From: Crossaster papposus
Lineage: Eukaryota > Echinodermata > Asteroidea > Velatida > Solasteridae
Reading direction: 5' to 3'
Assembly (NCBI GenBank): GCA_037893245.1
Contig: JBAIAA010000321.1
Span: forward strand, 1,054,001-1,118,000
Length of the DNA: 64,000 nucleotides
Shown here: positions 1 through 9,466 of the stretch, piece by piece
Numbering within the stretch: the first letter of the stretch is position 1
Layout of the letters: each line of letters starts with the position of its first letter
Position numbers and translations under genes: made by a program
The notes under the pieces: model-generated
Databases searched by the model: none
The model's input: the letters and a program-made list of their open reading frames with translations, nothing else
What the model was told of the DNA's origin: nothing

Positions 1-297
1 AGCTACCGACACCCATTTATCTCTCTGATGAGTTACAATCTCACCGACCGTACCGGGCAGATCAGCGGCTGCTCCGCGTTAGCAGCTCATCTCTGTACTC
101 TGGCCGAGCTAAAGGAGGCTTATGATCACGGCTACCGAAGTTCGGAATGGTGCTACCTAGCTACACCAAATCGCGATGCAAAAGTTATTGGATGCACGTC
201 GACTCATTCTGGCAACGAGTGTTACCAAAGTACCATACCAAACACGCCTCGACCGCAGGGAGACGAACATGCCTACTGCTGCCCTAATCGAGACTGA
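1..297 (+). CDS. Gene C, last exon (partial): cysteine-module secreted protein
   Basis: The frame is open from base 1 to a TGA at 295-297 (98 residues) and continues beyond the left edge. It matches the C-terminal half of exon 3 of gene A (minus strand, 36131-35581) almost residue for residue: both contain NLTDRTGQI, then HLCTLAELK, AYDHGYRSSEWCY, TIPNTPRP and a final YCCPNRD. It is therefore the second of the two cysteine modules found in gene A. The module has the shape C-x6-HLCT-x-AEL ... W-C ... C ... CC, which loosely resembles 'LCT-AEL' cysteine domains of secreted proteins; I cannot name the family with certainty. Exons 1 and 2 would lie upstream of the window. The bases after the stop (to about 370) also match the bases after the gene A stop, so the duplication included the 3' untranslated region. 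Confidence 0.75.
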   Translation, partial: SYRHPFISLMSYNLTDRTGQISGCSALAAHLCTLAELKEAYDHGYRSSEWCYLATPNRDAKVIGCTSTHSGNECYQSTIPNTPRPQGDEHAYCCPNRD

Positions 298-712
298 TTA
301 CAAACCAGTCGACGACTTGGTCAACTCGTACACCAACTATCTTGTTTTGTATACGCGAGCCAACTCGTATGTGCATCACTATTGGTTTGTCTGGCTTAAA
401 AACATTGTTCATTTAAACTCACAACTCTCACATTCAATCTCGTCCGAGGAGAAAAAATGAAACGCCTTTACCACCAATGTAGTCATTTTATTTGGTCACT
501 CTATTTAAACACTCTCTGCATTCAAACAGTGGACGTATGGATTATTGTCCACGATTAACAGAAAGTCCACAATTGAAAATCGTGTACAAAACATATGGGA
601 GGCATTTCCAAAACGTTCAAGTACAAACAAAAGAGGGACAATAGGGGGTATATACGATGAAAGGTGTTTACACACGTGTGGGTTTGTATGTGTACGTTGA
701 TGTACAGGCGGG
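298..712 (+). other. 3' flank of gene C
   Basis: Bases 298-370 are close to the 3' flank of gene A read in its own direction (35580 down to about 35505), which supports a shared 3' UTR. From about 400 a segment (TCTCACATT, CGTCCGAGGA) is shared with 7333-7500 and 24747-24907. Nothing else is recognised before the foldback element. Confidence 0.5.
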
Positions 713-1897
713 TTAGTCCAGGGAAAATAAGTTTTGACCCCATACAAATTGCAATAGAATATTTTTCACCACAGTGCACTTCTACAAGGTTCCTAGAATG
801 ACATACTAAAAATCTCAACAAATCCAAGTGGTGGAAATATGACTAGTTTGCATAAATCGTTAATCCCTGCCGCGTAATATATTTATTCCTATATTTGGGT
901 ATATTATTATTATTTTAAAGTTTATTTTGGTGATTCTACTTACATATCCTTACTTCAATAACATTTTCTAAAGCATATATGTGACTGAATAATTATGTGA
1001 ACATAGTAATTATCCAAAATGACAAATTTGTGAACCCATAAATGTGCGTACATTACATTGTCTCCAGTAGTCAGTATTGGTGAGCTTCAAATTCACCAAG
1101 TTGCTGAATGGCAGAGCTATCATATTAAAAAAAATTGGAAAATTTTGGCAAAAACAATTTTAACATTGTGATATTTAGCCCAGCAAACAAAAACTGGGGA
1201 AAAATGGTGTGTCCATAAATTGGGCTAAACGATAGGTGAAGGGTTTCCTAAGGTAAGAGACTTGAACAAGTTCAAGGAAACCCCCCCAATTCTTTTTTTT
1301 GCTTACAATAATCATATCTATACGTTAAAATGTATTTTGGTGATTTTCTTGAACTTGTTCAAGTCTCCCATGTTAGGCAACCCTTTAACTACCTTTTCGC
1401 CCAATTTATGGAAACATCATTTTTCCCAGTTTTTGTTTGTTGGGCTAAATATCACAATGTTATCTCTGTTCATTTGATTTTCCATAAGGTTTTAATATGA
1501 TAACTGTGCCAGTAAGCAACTTGGTGAATTTGAAGCTCACCAATACTGACTACTTGATGATATCTGGAGACAGTGTAATGTGCGCACATTTATGGGTTCA
1601 CGAAGATGTCATTTTGGATAATTACTTTATTCACATAATTATTCAGTAAGGATATGTATTAAGTAGAATCACCCAAAATAAACTTTTGAAAAAAATAAAT
1701 AATAATAATATACCCAAATATAGGAATAAATATATTACGAGGCAGGGATTAACGATTTATGCAAATTAGTCATATTTCAAACACTTGGATTTTTAGTATG
1801 TCATTCTAGGGACCTTATAGAAGTGCACTGTGGTAAAAAATATTATATTGCAATTTGTATGTCAACAAAACAAAATTAAGTATTTTCCCTAGACTAG
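713..1897. mobile_element. Foldback element, about 560-bp inverted arms
   Basis: The two halves are inverted copies. For example ACATACTAAAAATC near 800 pairs with a reverse copy near 1790-1805, GTGAGCTTCAAATTCACCAA at 1080-1100 pairs with 1519-1540, and the outer ends TTAGTCCAGGGAAAATA (713) and TATTTTCCCTAGACTA (about 1880-1896) match. The arms nearly touch around 1300. No transposase is encoded, so this is a non-autonomous foldback or long-TIR MITE. Confidence 0.85.
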
Positions 1898-1934
1898 GTT
1901 GTCGCTTTGCAAAGTTGGGTTTGAAAGATACTAT

Positions 1935-2075
1935 TGTGGTGGCCGTGGAGTGACATCGCAAATCGTGAATATTGACGTCAATATTCACGACTATAATTTC
2001 ACGACTTGCCCCAAAAGTCGTTAATATTGACGTCAAAGTTGACGTCAATCTGTTTCAAATTTCACGACTTCACGA
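1935..2075. repeat. Small hairpin repeat with three TGACGTCA palindromes
   Basis: TGACGTCA occurs at 1973-1980, 2028-2035 and 2040-2047, amid several TCACGACTT or AATCGTGAA words in both orientations. The start (GTGGTGGCC.TGGAG...ATCGCAAA) resembles the 107-bp insertion at 33193-33299, so this is probably a longer member of that MITE family. Confidence 0.55.
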
Positions 2076-2126
2076 TATTTAGTATAGATTTTAATTATTA
2101 GTAAGACTACTTTTTAAGCTATCTCT

Positions 2127-2470
2127 TAAAGGTAGGATACACCATTGGTATTTGCTCGAATTGTCATAAATGGGTGGATTTGGGGGTTGTATTTTATAGT
2201 AAATATCGTTTAACTTACGTGTTCGAAGATTTACAATCGTGGATGCCGAAGAAAGCAAGAAAATCGGCGTTCGTTTACAACCGGCGTCTGGCAGTGATTC
2301 TTATGTTGTTCTTGTTTTTTTCGCAATCGCCGTCCGGAACCATTATAGGATATCTAGCGCAATCATTTTGATGGATGCCTACCATCATGATTTACTTTCA
2401 AATTAGTGAGATATTTCCTAATAGTTCGGTAGTAAACATTGTCGATATCTGCAATAGATGTATCCTGTGT
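2127..2470 (+). mobile_element. MITE family M1, copy 1
   Basis: About 345 bp. It begins TTAAAGGTAGGATACACCAT and ends with the degenerate inverse (GATGTATCCTG). Internal landmarks shared by all copies are GGTGGATTTGGGGGTTGTATTTTA, a C/G-rich pair of words around GCAATCGCCGTCCGG, and AGGATATCTAGCGCAATCATTTTG. Other copies lie at 3321, 9211, 12695, 23998, 33375 and 35008. Open frames inside the copies are not genes. Confidence 0.85.
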
Positions 2471-2880
2471 TGTGTTTAATTTAAAGATAACTTTTACAAA
2501 TAAAACCTTTTTTCTCTCGCATTTCGCATTTACTGGATCATACCATTACAGCTGTAGAGATGGTCAGGATTTTCTCGCCACGCCGCGCCAAATTTCACAC
2601 GTTAGCCTTCGGACACCTTTGACTATGTAGTTTTGAGTAGAAATTGTTTTTAATTTAACTTATGTTTTCTTTCGGTTACATTGATGTTACAATATAAAAA
2701 GTAAGTCTTTCAAATACATACTGTAGAAATACACTACGCGATTTGTGACCATTCTTGCATTCCTGTCTTCTCATCTAACCCATTCCAACGATGGAACTGC
2801 CCCACGGTATTAACGGTCAGTGGAGTGCGACCTTGTGCACGCCTCGGTCCTGTGGTAAATTTCTTTTATGAGACAAGTTC
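2471..2880. other. No gene seen
   Basis: AT-rich sequence between two repeats. I see no convincing exon, RNA or repeat boundary. Confidence 0.5.
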
Positions 2881-3110
2881 GGGAAAACGTTTTCATATAC
2901 CAACTGATTGGTAGATATGTGTTCAACCATTGGTAAATGTTAACAAAAATAGTGGTCGAAATAACCAATGATATTGGTCATTTTAACAACACAATTGTAA
3001 AAATAACCAGTATTTTGGGTAAGATTTACCAGTAAAAATTATATTGGTTGCACACATATCTACCAATAAATTGTTTATTTTCAACCAATCTGTTTTTGAG
3101 GTGTATTACA
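2881..3110. repeat. ACCAAT/ATTGGT hairpin repeat
   Basis: Alternating ATTGGT and ACCAAT words in both orientations over 230 bp. Its reverse complement matches 32851-32960 and 34494-34600 (for example TGACC.ATATCAATGGTTATTTC), so it is a dispersed MITE-like repeat. Confidence 0.6.
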
Positions 3111-3320
3111 CATTCATATTAAATGCTAATTAATAGTGGACAATTTGAATCTAGAAGATTGTTTACAATCTAACGAGCGTACTAATATTTATGTCAAAGC
3201 ATCTTGAAATGTAGCATCATTACGACATAGTACCTTATTGTTGTCACAAATACAGAGCGGCATATCAAGTGTTTCCCTAATGTTTTAACTATCCGCTTCT
3301 AGAACAAACTTTTCTATCAT

Positions 3321-3665
3321 GATTGGGTAGATTTGGGGGGTTGTATTTTATAGTAAATATCGTTTAACTGACCTGTCCCAAGTTTTACAATAATGGATGA
3401 CGAGAAAAGCACGAAAAACAGCGTTTGTTTTCAACCGGCGTCGAGCATTTATTTTTAGGTTATCTTTGTTTTTTCGCGATCGCCGTCTGGCAATCGCAAA
3501 TTTTTCTTCATAATTTTTTATTTTTTTTTCAAAATAATTACAGGATATCTAGCGCAATCATTTTGCTGTATGCCTAGAATCATTATTTACTTTAAAGTAG
3601 GATATTTCTTAAAAATTCGGTAGTACGTATTTTCGATATCTGCAAATGGTGTATCCTACCTTTAA
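3321..3665 (+). mobile_element. MITE family M1, copy 2 (left end missing)
   Basis: It starts inside the family at GATTGGGTAGATTTGGGGGG and ends with the clean right terminus GGTGTATCCTACCTTTAA. It has the same interior as copy 1, with an extra T-rich stretch near 3510-3530. Confidence 0.85.
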
Positions 3666-3740
3666 GCATTTTATGGCAGTAACATTTGTTCTATAGAAAC
3701 GATTCCGTATATCATGTAGAAGACAATATATTTTTGAGAA

Positions 3741-3850
3741 GGGGAGTACAGTGGAACGCCGCTTCACCAAACACTGCTATACCGAACATTCGGCTATACC
3801 GAACATTTTTAGTGGCTCCCAATGTTACTGTTCAAACATACCTAACATTT
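3741..3850. repeat. CAGTGGAACGCCGCT repeat
   Basis: CAGTGGAACGCCGCT followed by repeated CTATACCGAACA words. The same block occurs inverted at 32757-32845 and in part at 26895-26930. It looks like the terminal part of a dispersed DNA transposon. Confidence 0.55.
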
Positions 3851-3959
3851 TTTTAGAAATCCACTGTGTACATCAAGCACTATTTGTTGAATTCTCAAAC
3901 GGCCGGTGTTTTATGTTAAAAGTGAAGGGTCGCTAATATTTGTCCCATTGAATAAAAGG

Positions 3960-4095
3960 GATAAGCCAATATGAAGCAAGAAATGAGACGGAAAGAATCT
4001 CCCCCCCCCCCCCCCCCCCCCCCCCTCCTCTCTTTGTGGTGGTCATTGTGCTTGCGTAAATTTATTTCCTTTCAGGAATTCTGTTTAGGTTTTTA
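3960..4095 (+). repeat. Dispersed repeat with internal poly(C), copy 1
   Basis: A run of 25 C (4001-4025) sits between GAAGCAAGAAATGAGACGGA on the left and GTGGTGGTCATTGTGCTTGCG on the right. The same flanks surround a 23-C run at 7175-7197, so the run belongs to the repeat rather than being an isolated homopolymer. Confidence 0.6.
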
Positions 4096-4418
4096 GGGGC
4101 GGGGGAGCGTTAGTTATCAATAGTCTAGATAATGTATAGGTATGGGGGACTAAGGGGTCCCGTGTCTTGCTGGGTATAAAAAAGCCAACCGTTACTTTAT
4201 AATTCGGTGTCGTTAAGAAAAGAATGTGCAATTATGTTTGTCGTTGGTTATTGTTAGCACAGAAATATATAGGAATGTCTCCTTTAAAATGTGAGAATGC
4301 TTGAATAATGACAATCATCCATTTTCCACTGTGTAACACTGTAATCGTCGTACAAGATAATGCGGACAAGTTGGTAATCCCATCTCTCCGGTAATGAGAT
4401 CGTTGGTAATCGACTGAC

Positions 4419-5508
4419 GTTATGGCCCTGTCATACCAGAACATTTTAGGCCAACGCGTGAGTAACGTGTTGTAATTTTGGCAACACGCTGGCAAACATA
4501 TTTTGTTCAACATACCTACAATTTTCAGCGTTTGTCAGCGTGTGACTGCACACGCTGGCGGCGCGTTGGAGGTTCGTTACTCACGCGTCGAACACGCTAG
4601 ACGATCGTTATCAACCCGCTACTCACACGCTGGCGTACGCTGGCGTACGCTTGCGACACGCTGGTTATGGCCCTGCCACACCAGAACGTTTTAGGCCAAT
4701 GCATGAGTAGCGCGTTAAAAATAGTTGATACGCTGGCAATTGCTGAACTTTCACAGAAAAAGTCAAGTGGAACCGTGATTTCAGCGTGTCCATACAGTTT
4801 GATAACGAGTTCATAGCGTATGCCAGCGCGTGAGTAGCGTGTGAGGAACGCGCTCAGCGTGTAAGGAACGCATCACTGATTTATAGTAAAAATAAGACAG
4901 CGGGTCGCCAGCGTGTGAGTAGTGGGTTGGTAATGATCGTCTAGCGCGTTCGACGCGTGAGTAACGACCTTCCTGCGCGCCGCCAGCGTGTGCAGTCACA
5001 CGCTGGCAAACGCTGAAAATGTTTAGGTATGTTCAAAAATGTATTTTTGCCTCAGCGTGTGGCAGCGTGTTCCAGCGTGTAGGTAACGCGCTCAGCGTGT
5101 TGCGAACGCTGGCCTAGCGTTGGTCAATGTTTACTCGCGTGTTGCCGAAATTCCAACACGTTACCCACGCGTTGGCCTAAAACGTTCTGGTGTGACAGGG
5201 CCATTACTGTAGTAGCGCGTCGGCTTTTTATACAACTAATCATGTGGTCATTGCCGTACGCTGGCGCGCGTTGGACCGCGCTACTCACGCGCTGGGCAGT
5301 CGTTCATCAGTCGTCGAGCGCGTTACTAACGCGTTATTCACGCGCTGGCAAACGTTATGAACCTGTTATCAACGCGTTATGAACACGCTGAAATCACGGT
5401 TCCACTTGACATTTTTGTGTGGAAGTTCAGCGTTTGCCAGCGTATCAACTATTTTTAACGCGCTACTCACGCGTTGGCCTACAACGTTCTGGTGTGACAG
5501 GGCCATTA
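4419..5508. mobile_element. Two foldback elements with interleaved termini
   Basis: The terminal motif GGCCCTGTCACACCAGAACG (followed by TTTTAGGCCAACGCGTGAGT, with small variations) occurs four times: pointing in at about 4422 and 4667, and inverted, ending at about 5207 and 5508. The left-hand sequence at 4419-4640 folds onto 4930-5207. The sequence at 4664-4800 folds onto 5375-5508 (both contain AAAATAGTTGATACGCTGGCAA). So the order is left1-left2-right1-right2. The interior is made of CACGCTGGCG, ACTCACGCG and CAGCGTGT words in both orientations. No protein is encoded. Confidence 0.8.
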
Positions 5509-7145
5509 AGTATACATGTTTTATATTGTTGAGAACGACAACGAACGTGGTTTTTAAAGCACAATATGTTTTCTTAAATCTTTTTTATTTTTAAGTATGT
5601 ATTTTTTGGAACACAGAATAATCCTCAAGAACGGGCCTGTATGCGACTATGACAGTTGTTGTTTTCGACCGTGATCATGCAAAAAGTATCATACAGAATG
5701 TGACCGATCCTATCCTAAAAATACACATCCCACCAATCCTGGTACAATTTCCCTTTTTCCGGGTTTCTTAAATATTTAAAATAATGACAATTACGACAAT
5801 TAAAGTCTCTGCTGGTCTACCATTGGATATATTATTAAGTACGGCCATCACTTGATGCATTAGGTTCGATGTCTGACGCAAGTTTGGAATTCGCTGCGCT
5901 TTTAGCGAACCGACACGATTTGTGTTCGACACGGCAGACGCAAGAACGCAAAAACTAATACATCACTGATCTAAATTTCTGAGTAAACAATATCAATATA
6001 TTTTAGTCAAAATAACGTTAATTGGTCATATGAGGCATCATTTTCAATAATTTTTGTCAAAATGATGCCTCCTAATGACTAACCTATACGCTATTTTAAC
6101 AAATATGTTGACAGTGAATCGATTAGCCTTGGTTGCACTCGCAACATATAAATAATTGATTACACAGTGTACTGGAGGTAATGTACATGTATATGCACTA
6201 CACGTACAACATGCATGGTGAGCAAAGTGAGCGGGGCCTCTAAACGTATAGACGAGACAAAAGGGCCTACACGCATATTATTTTAATAATACATCTGAAG
6301 GCGGTAACAGCGAAGGCGATATTATTAGTAGCGCGGGCAGAATGCATATTGCCATGCCATGACAACGCGGTAATAAACAAGGCATGAATGGACAGACAGA
6401 CGTACAGAAGACGACAATACAGAGACAGTGTCAGTATTTGTAATAAAATAAAGTGGACAACACCCCCGGCAGACAAAAATGAGGATATTAAAATTGTAGC
6501 GAGGGAAGAGCTACGCCTATGTAACGGTAAATCAACCCCACTATTAAAATGTTTAATGTTCCATACTTCCATTGTACAGAAGTTAATAAGGAGTGACAAT
6601 AGTTTACTGGAGTAGATTAGTGTGAGTTTGATCAGGGTTATACTATCATACGCACCTCGTACATGTATATAATACAAACAAAGATATGCAAGCGCCGTAA
6701 AAAACAGCTCCAGTTTTGGGGTCACTTTTGTGGACCCCCAAAACTCTTTCTACACTTAGGCACAAGAGCACAAAAACGCCCAGTTGTTAAAAAATGGTTG
6801 TGTGGGTGTTTATATCCTACTTTTAAAAGCTCTTTGCGACTAACATCATTTCGTTCAAAACGCGTTTTGTAGTTCAATTGAGCGCTTCCAGGACGTAATA
6901 CGCTCGGTTTAAAGGCATCGCACAGCATTGTTGTTTGGCCATTAAAGTAATCCATATTTTATATAAATAAAGATAGGCCCTATATGTAGTAAAATTCCCT
7001 TGTAAAGTTTTAGCCTCATTGTTTTACTCATTTCTCAACGACTATAGCATTTTAGGCAAAACTATTCCATGGGAAGTTTTTTAACATCATCATGTATACC
7101 GTGTAAGTTATTTGTAAATATGGGAGCACTATATAGGTTTCCCCG
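5509..7145. other. No gene seen; one short hairpin
   Basis: AT-rich DNA. A hairpin lies at about 6021-6082 (TGAGGCATCATTTTCA against TCAAAATGATGCCTCC). A 152-residue minus-strand open frame (6725-6267) has no recognisable domain and reads as biased hydrophobic sequence; I do not accept it as a gene. Confidence 0.5.
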
Positions 7146-7265
7146 GCTATATGAATCAAGATATGGGACGGAGACCCCCCCCCCCCCCCCCCCCCCCTAC
7201 CCTCCCTTTTTGGTGGTGGTCATTGTACTTGCGGAAGTTTGTGTTTTTTTAGAAATTATTTGGAG
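7146..7265 (+). repeat. Dispersed repeat with internal poly(C), copy 2
   Basis: Same family as 3960-4095: ATATGGGACGGAGA, then C at 7175-7197, then TGGTGGTGGTCATTGTACTTG. Confidence 0.6.
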
Positions 7266-7332
7266 GTAATGTACATGTACATGTATATTTGTTGTGTGCT
7301 ACACGTACATGAAGTTGATTTGAAATATATGT

Positions 7333-7600
7333 TTTCCCGGCTATTTTAAATGATTTCTCATTCAAATACACAAATTCTCACATTAAATTTCGTCCGAGAA
7401 AAAGATTCACGCGCTTTTACCAAACCAATTTTAGTCGTTTGCCATTCAATTTTAAATGTTTGTCAGTCGGGAATATTGGCCATTACAGATCAAATTTGTC
7501 TAAGCTGTTGTGGAAAGGCAGCGTTCAAAGATCGAATTCGCCTATCTGATCCATTTCGAACTTATGTTTGCTCGACTCAATCACCCACCAGACTTTGCAT
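7333..7600 (+). repeat. Dispersed repeat R3, copy 1
   Basis: It contains CCCGGCTATTTTAAATGATT, AATTTCGTCCGAG, CAGTCGGGAATATTGG and TTTGTCTAAGCTGTTG. Related copies occur at 24747-24907, 35333-35480 (partial) and about 400-470. The 115-residue open frame across it (7350-7697) is not supported as a gene. Confidence 0.55.
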
Positions 7601-8313
7601 AAGTTTGAATTTGATTGATATAAGACGAATTATGTGTCTGAACGCTACGGGCTGTAACTACGAAAGCTGTTTATCTTTATGCGAGTGTAGTATATAGACG
7701 TGGATAAATCCAAGTTACACGCGTCTTCCTAAACACCTGAATTAAACAACTCTTACTAAATATCTTAAATGGTTGTTTAGTTATCCTCGAATCTAAACTT
7801 ATTGACCGTGGTCCCTATTGTTAATTACATTGTAATATAGAGGATTGTGCAACAGCATGAACATACGATAGGCCTCGTAGACAGGGCCCAGACCAGGAAA
7901 AACTAAGGGTTTTGCCTGTCAAGGTTTTCTCAACGGTTTCATCATCCTGAACCTCAACCATTTGATATTAGCTTGGGGGCCACCCTGATTTTTGCCCCTA
8001 ATTTAAAATGGCCGCCAAAATCCAAAATGGCCGCTAAAATTACATAAATTACGTATATACTGCTAATTACCTTTAATATCAACGTTTTTGTGTGTGATTC
8101 TGTCATCTTGAATGTACACCCATTGAATTTAGCTCCAGCGCCACACAGAATTTGGCCTCAAATCCAAGATGGCCGCCAAAATCTAAAATGGCTGCCAAAA
8201 TTACATAAAATACATATATACTGCTAATTACGTTTAATATCAACGTTTTTTATGTGATTTTGTCATCTTGAATGTACACCCATTGAATTTGGCTCCAGAG
8301 CCACCCAGAATTT

Positions 8314-8421
8314 GAACTGGCTACGAGAAGGCGAGTTGCTTGGATCCATTGTTGCAAGTACTGCAAATGCAAGGGAGTTGATGGTTGTAAGAACCCATCA
8401 CTGAATGAACACTGCTCATAA
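8314..8421 (+). pseudogene. Cysteine-rich coding remnant inside the transposon
   Basis: In one frame the sequence reads about 35 residues ending in a TAA. It contains RRRVAWIHCCKYCKCKGVDG followed by CKNPSLNEHCS, six cysteines in a C-C-x2-C-x-C-x5-C-x-N-P pattern. This resembles the end of a CXC-type cysteine cluster, such as those at the C-termini of some transposon proteins. It sits at the inner edge of the left minisatellite, where the 3' end of a transposase gene could survive in a deletion derivative. The fragment is short and the call is tentative. Confidence 0.3.
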
Positions 8422-9210
8422 TTCTCATACCTGGACTCTGTTGTCTTACTTTATAATAATTAAATGCTTGTTTTATTTCTCTAAAAATCCTTGTATTGTT
8501 TAAATTCCGAATTGTCAGTTAAACTCTAGTAGATGACACAAATGTTCTGACTTTGCTCTAAGTTTGGAAAGTTTAATTAATAAATATATATGGAAATTCC
8601 CGGTGTATGTATTTATTTGTACGGTAATAATTTGACCGAATGGTATTTAGAAATGTTCTTGTAAAATATCCAATGAACATCTTGAGCACATCAGAAAATG
8701 TCTAGCTCCAACGGTTTAGAAGATACAGCTATGTCGGAAGTAGCACTTCCGATAAAAAGGGCGTGGTCATTTTAAAAAGGGCATGGTCATTTAAAAAAGG
8801 GCGTGGTCATTTCCGGGCTGTTCGTCCCGGATAGAGATTTTGGCACACATCCCAAGTTGTTCCTTGGGGTCATATCAGCCTAGAACAGTTGAGTTTTCCT
8901 CTCCTAAATAATGTGCATACATGGGTGAGCCAGGTCTTTTACTAAATTATGGGGGATAAATAAGAGACCGTTTAAATCTGATTATGGTCATTTTGGTAGC
9001 CATTTTGGATTTGGGCGGACAAATCTTGGGTAGCCACAAGTTAATTTCAAAAGGCTTAGGTTCAGGACGCCACAATGAAACCAACTTTAGTGAGCTTTAA
9101 CAAGACAAAATGAAGATGTACTTTAAATTTAAGTAAGATGCTTTTGATGGCCATTTTGGCAGCCATTTTGGCAGCCATTCGCGTTCGTTTATACCTCTAT
9201 TAATAATAAT

Positions 9211-9466
9211 TTAAAGGTAGTATACACCATCGGTAATTGCTTGAATTATTATGAATGGGTGATTTTGGGGGGTGGGGGGGGGGGGGGGGGGGGGGGTGGT
9301 TGTAATTTATTTTTCAACTGGCGTCGGCAGTGGCTCTTATTTATAATGTTCTGGTTTTTTTCTTCGCGATCGCCGTCGGGAATTATGAAATGTATTTTTT
9401 CGGAACAAATACAGGATATCTAGCGCAATCATTTTGCTGGATGCCTACAATCATTCTTTACTTTCA
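9211..9466 (+). mobile_element. MITE family M1, copy 3 (right end missing), with poly(G)
   Basis: It starts TTAAAGGTAGTATACACCAT and keeps the interior words ATGAATGGGTGATTTTGGGG and AGGATATCTAGCGCAATC, then breaks off. A run of G at about 9267-9296 expands the G stretch normally present there. It is inserted in the 7878-11743 transposon. Confidence 0.75.

Noticed and set aside
6267-6725. 152-residue minus-strand open frame
   Set aside because: Longest unexplained frame in the left third, but it has no domain, biased hydrophobic composition, no splice context and no paralogue in the window.
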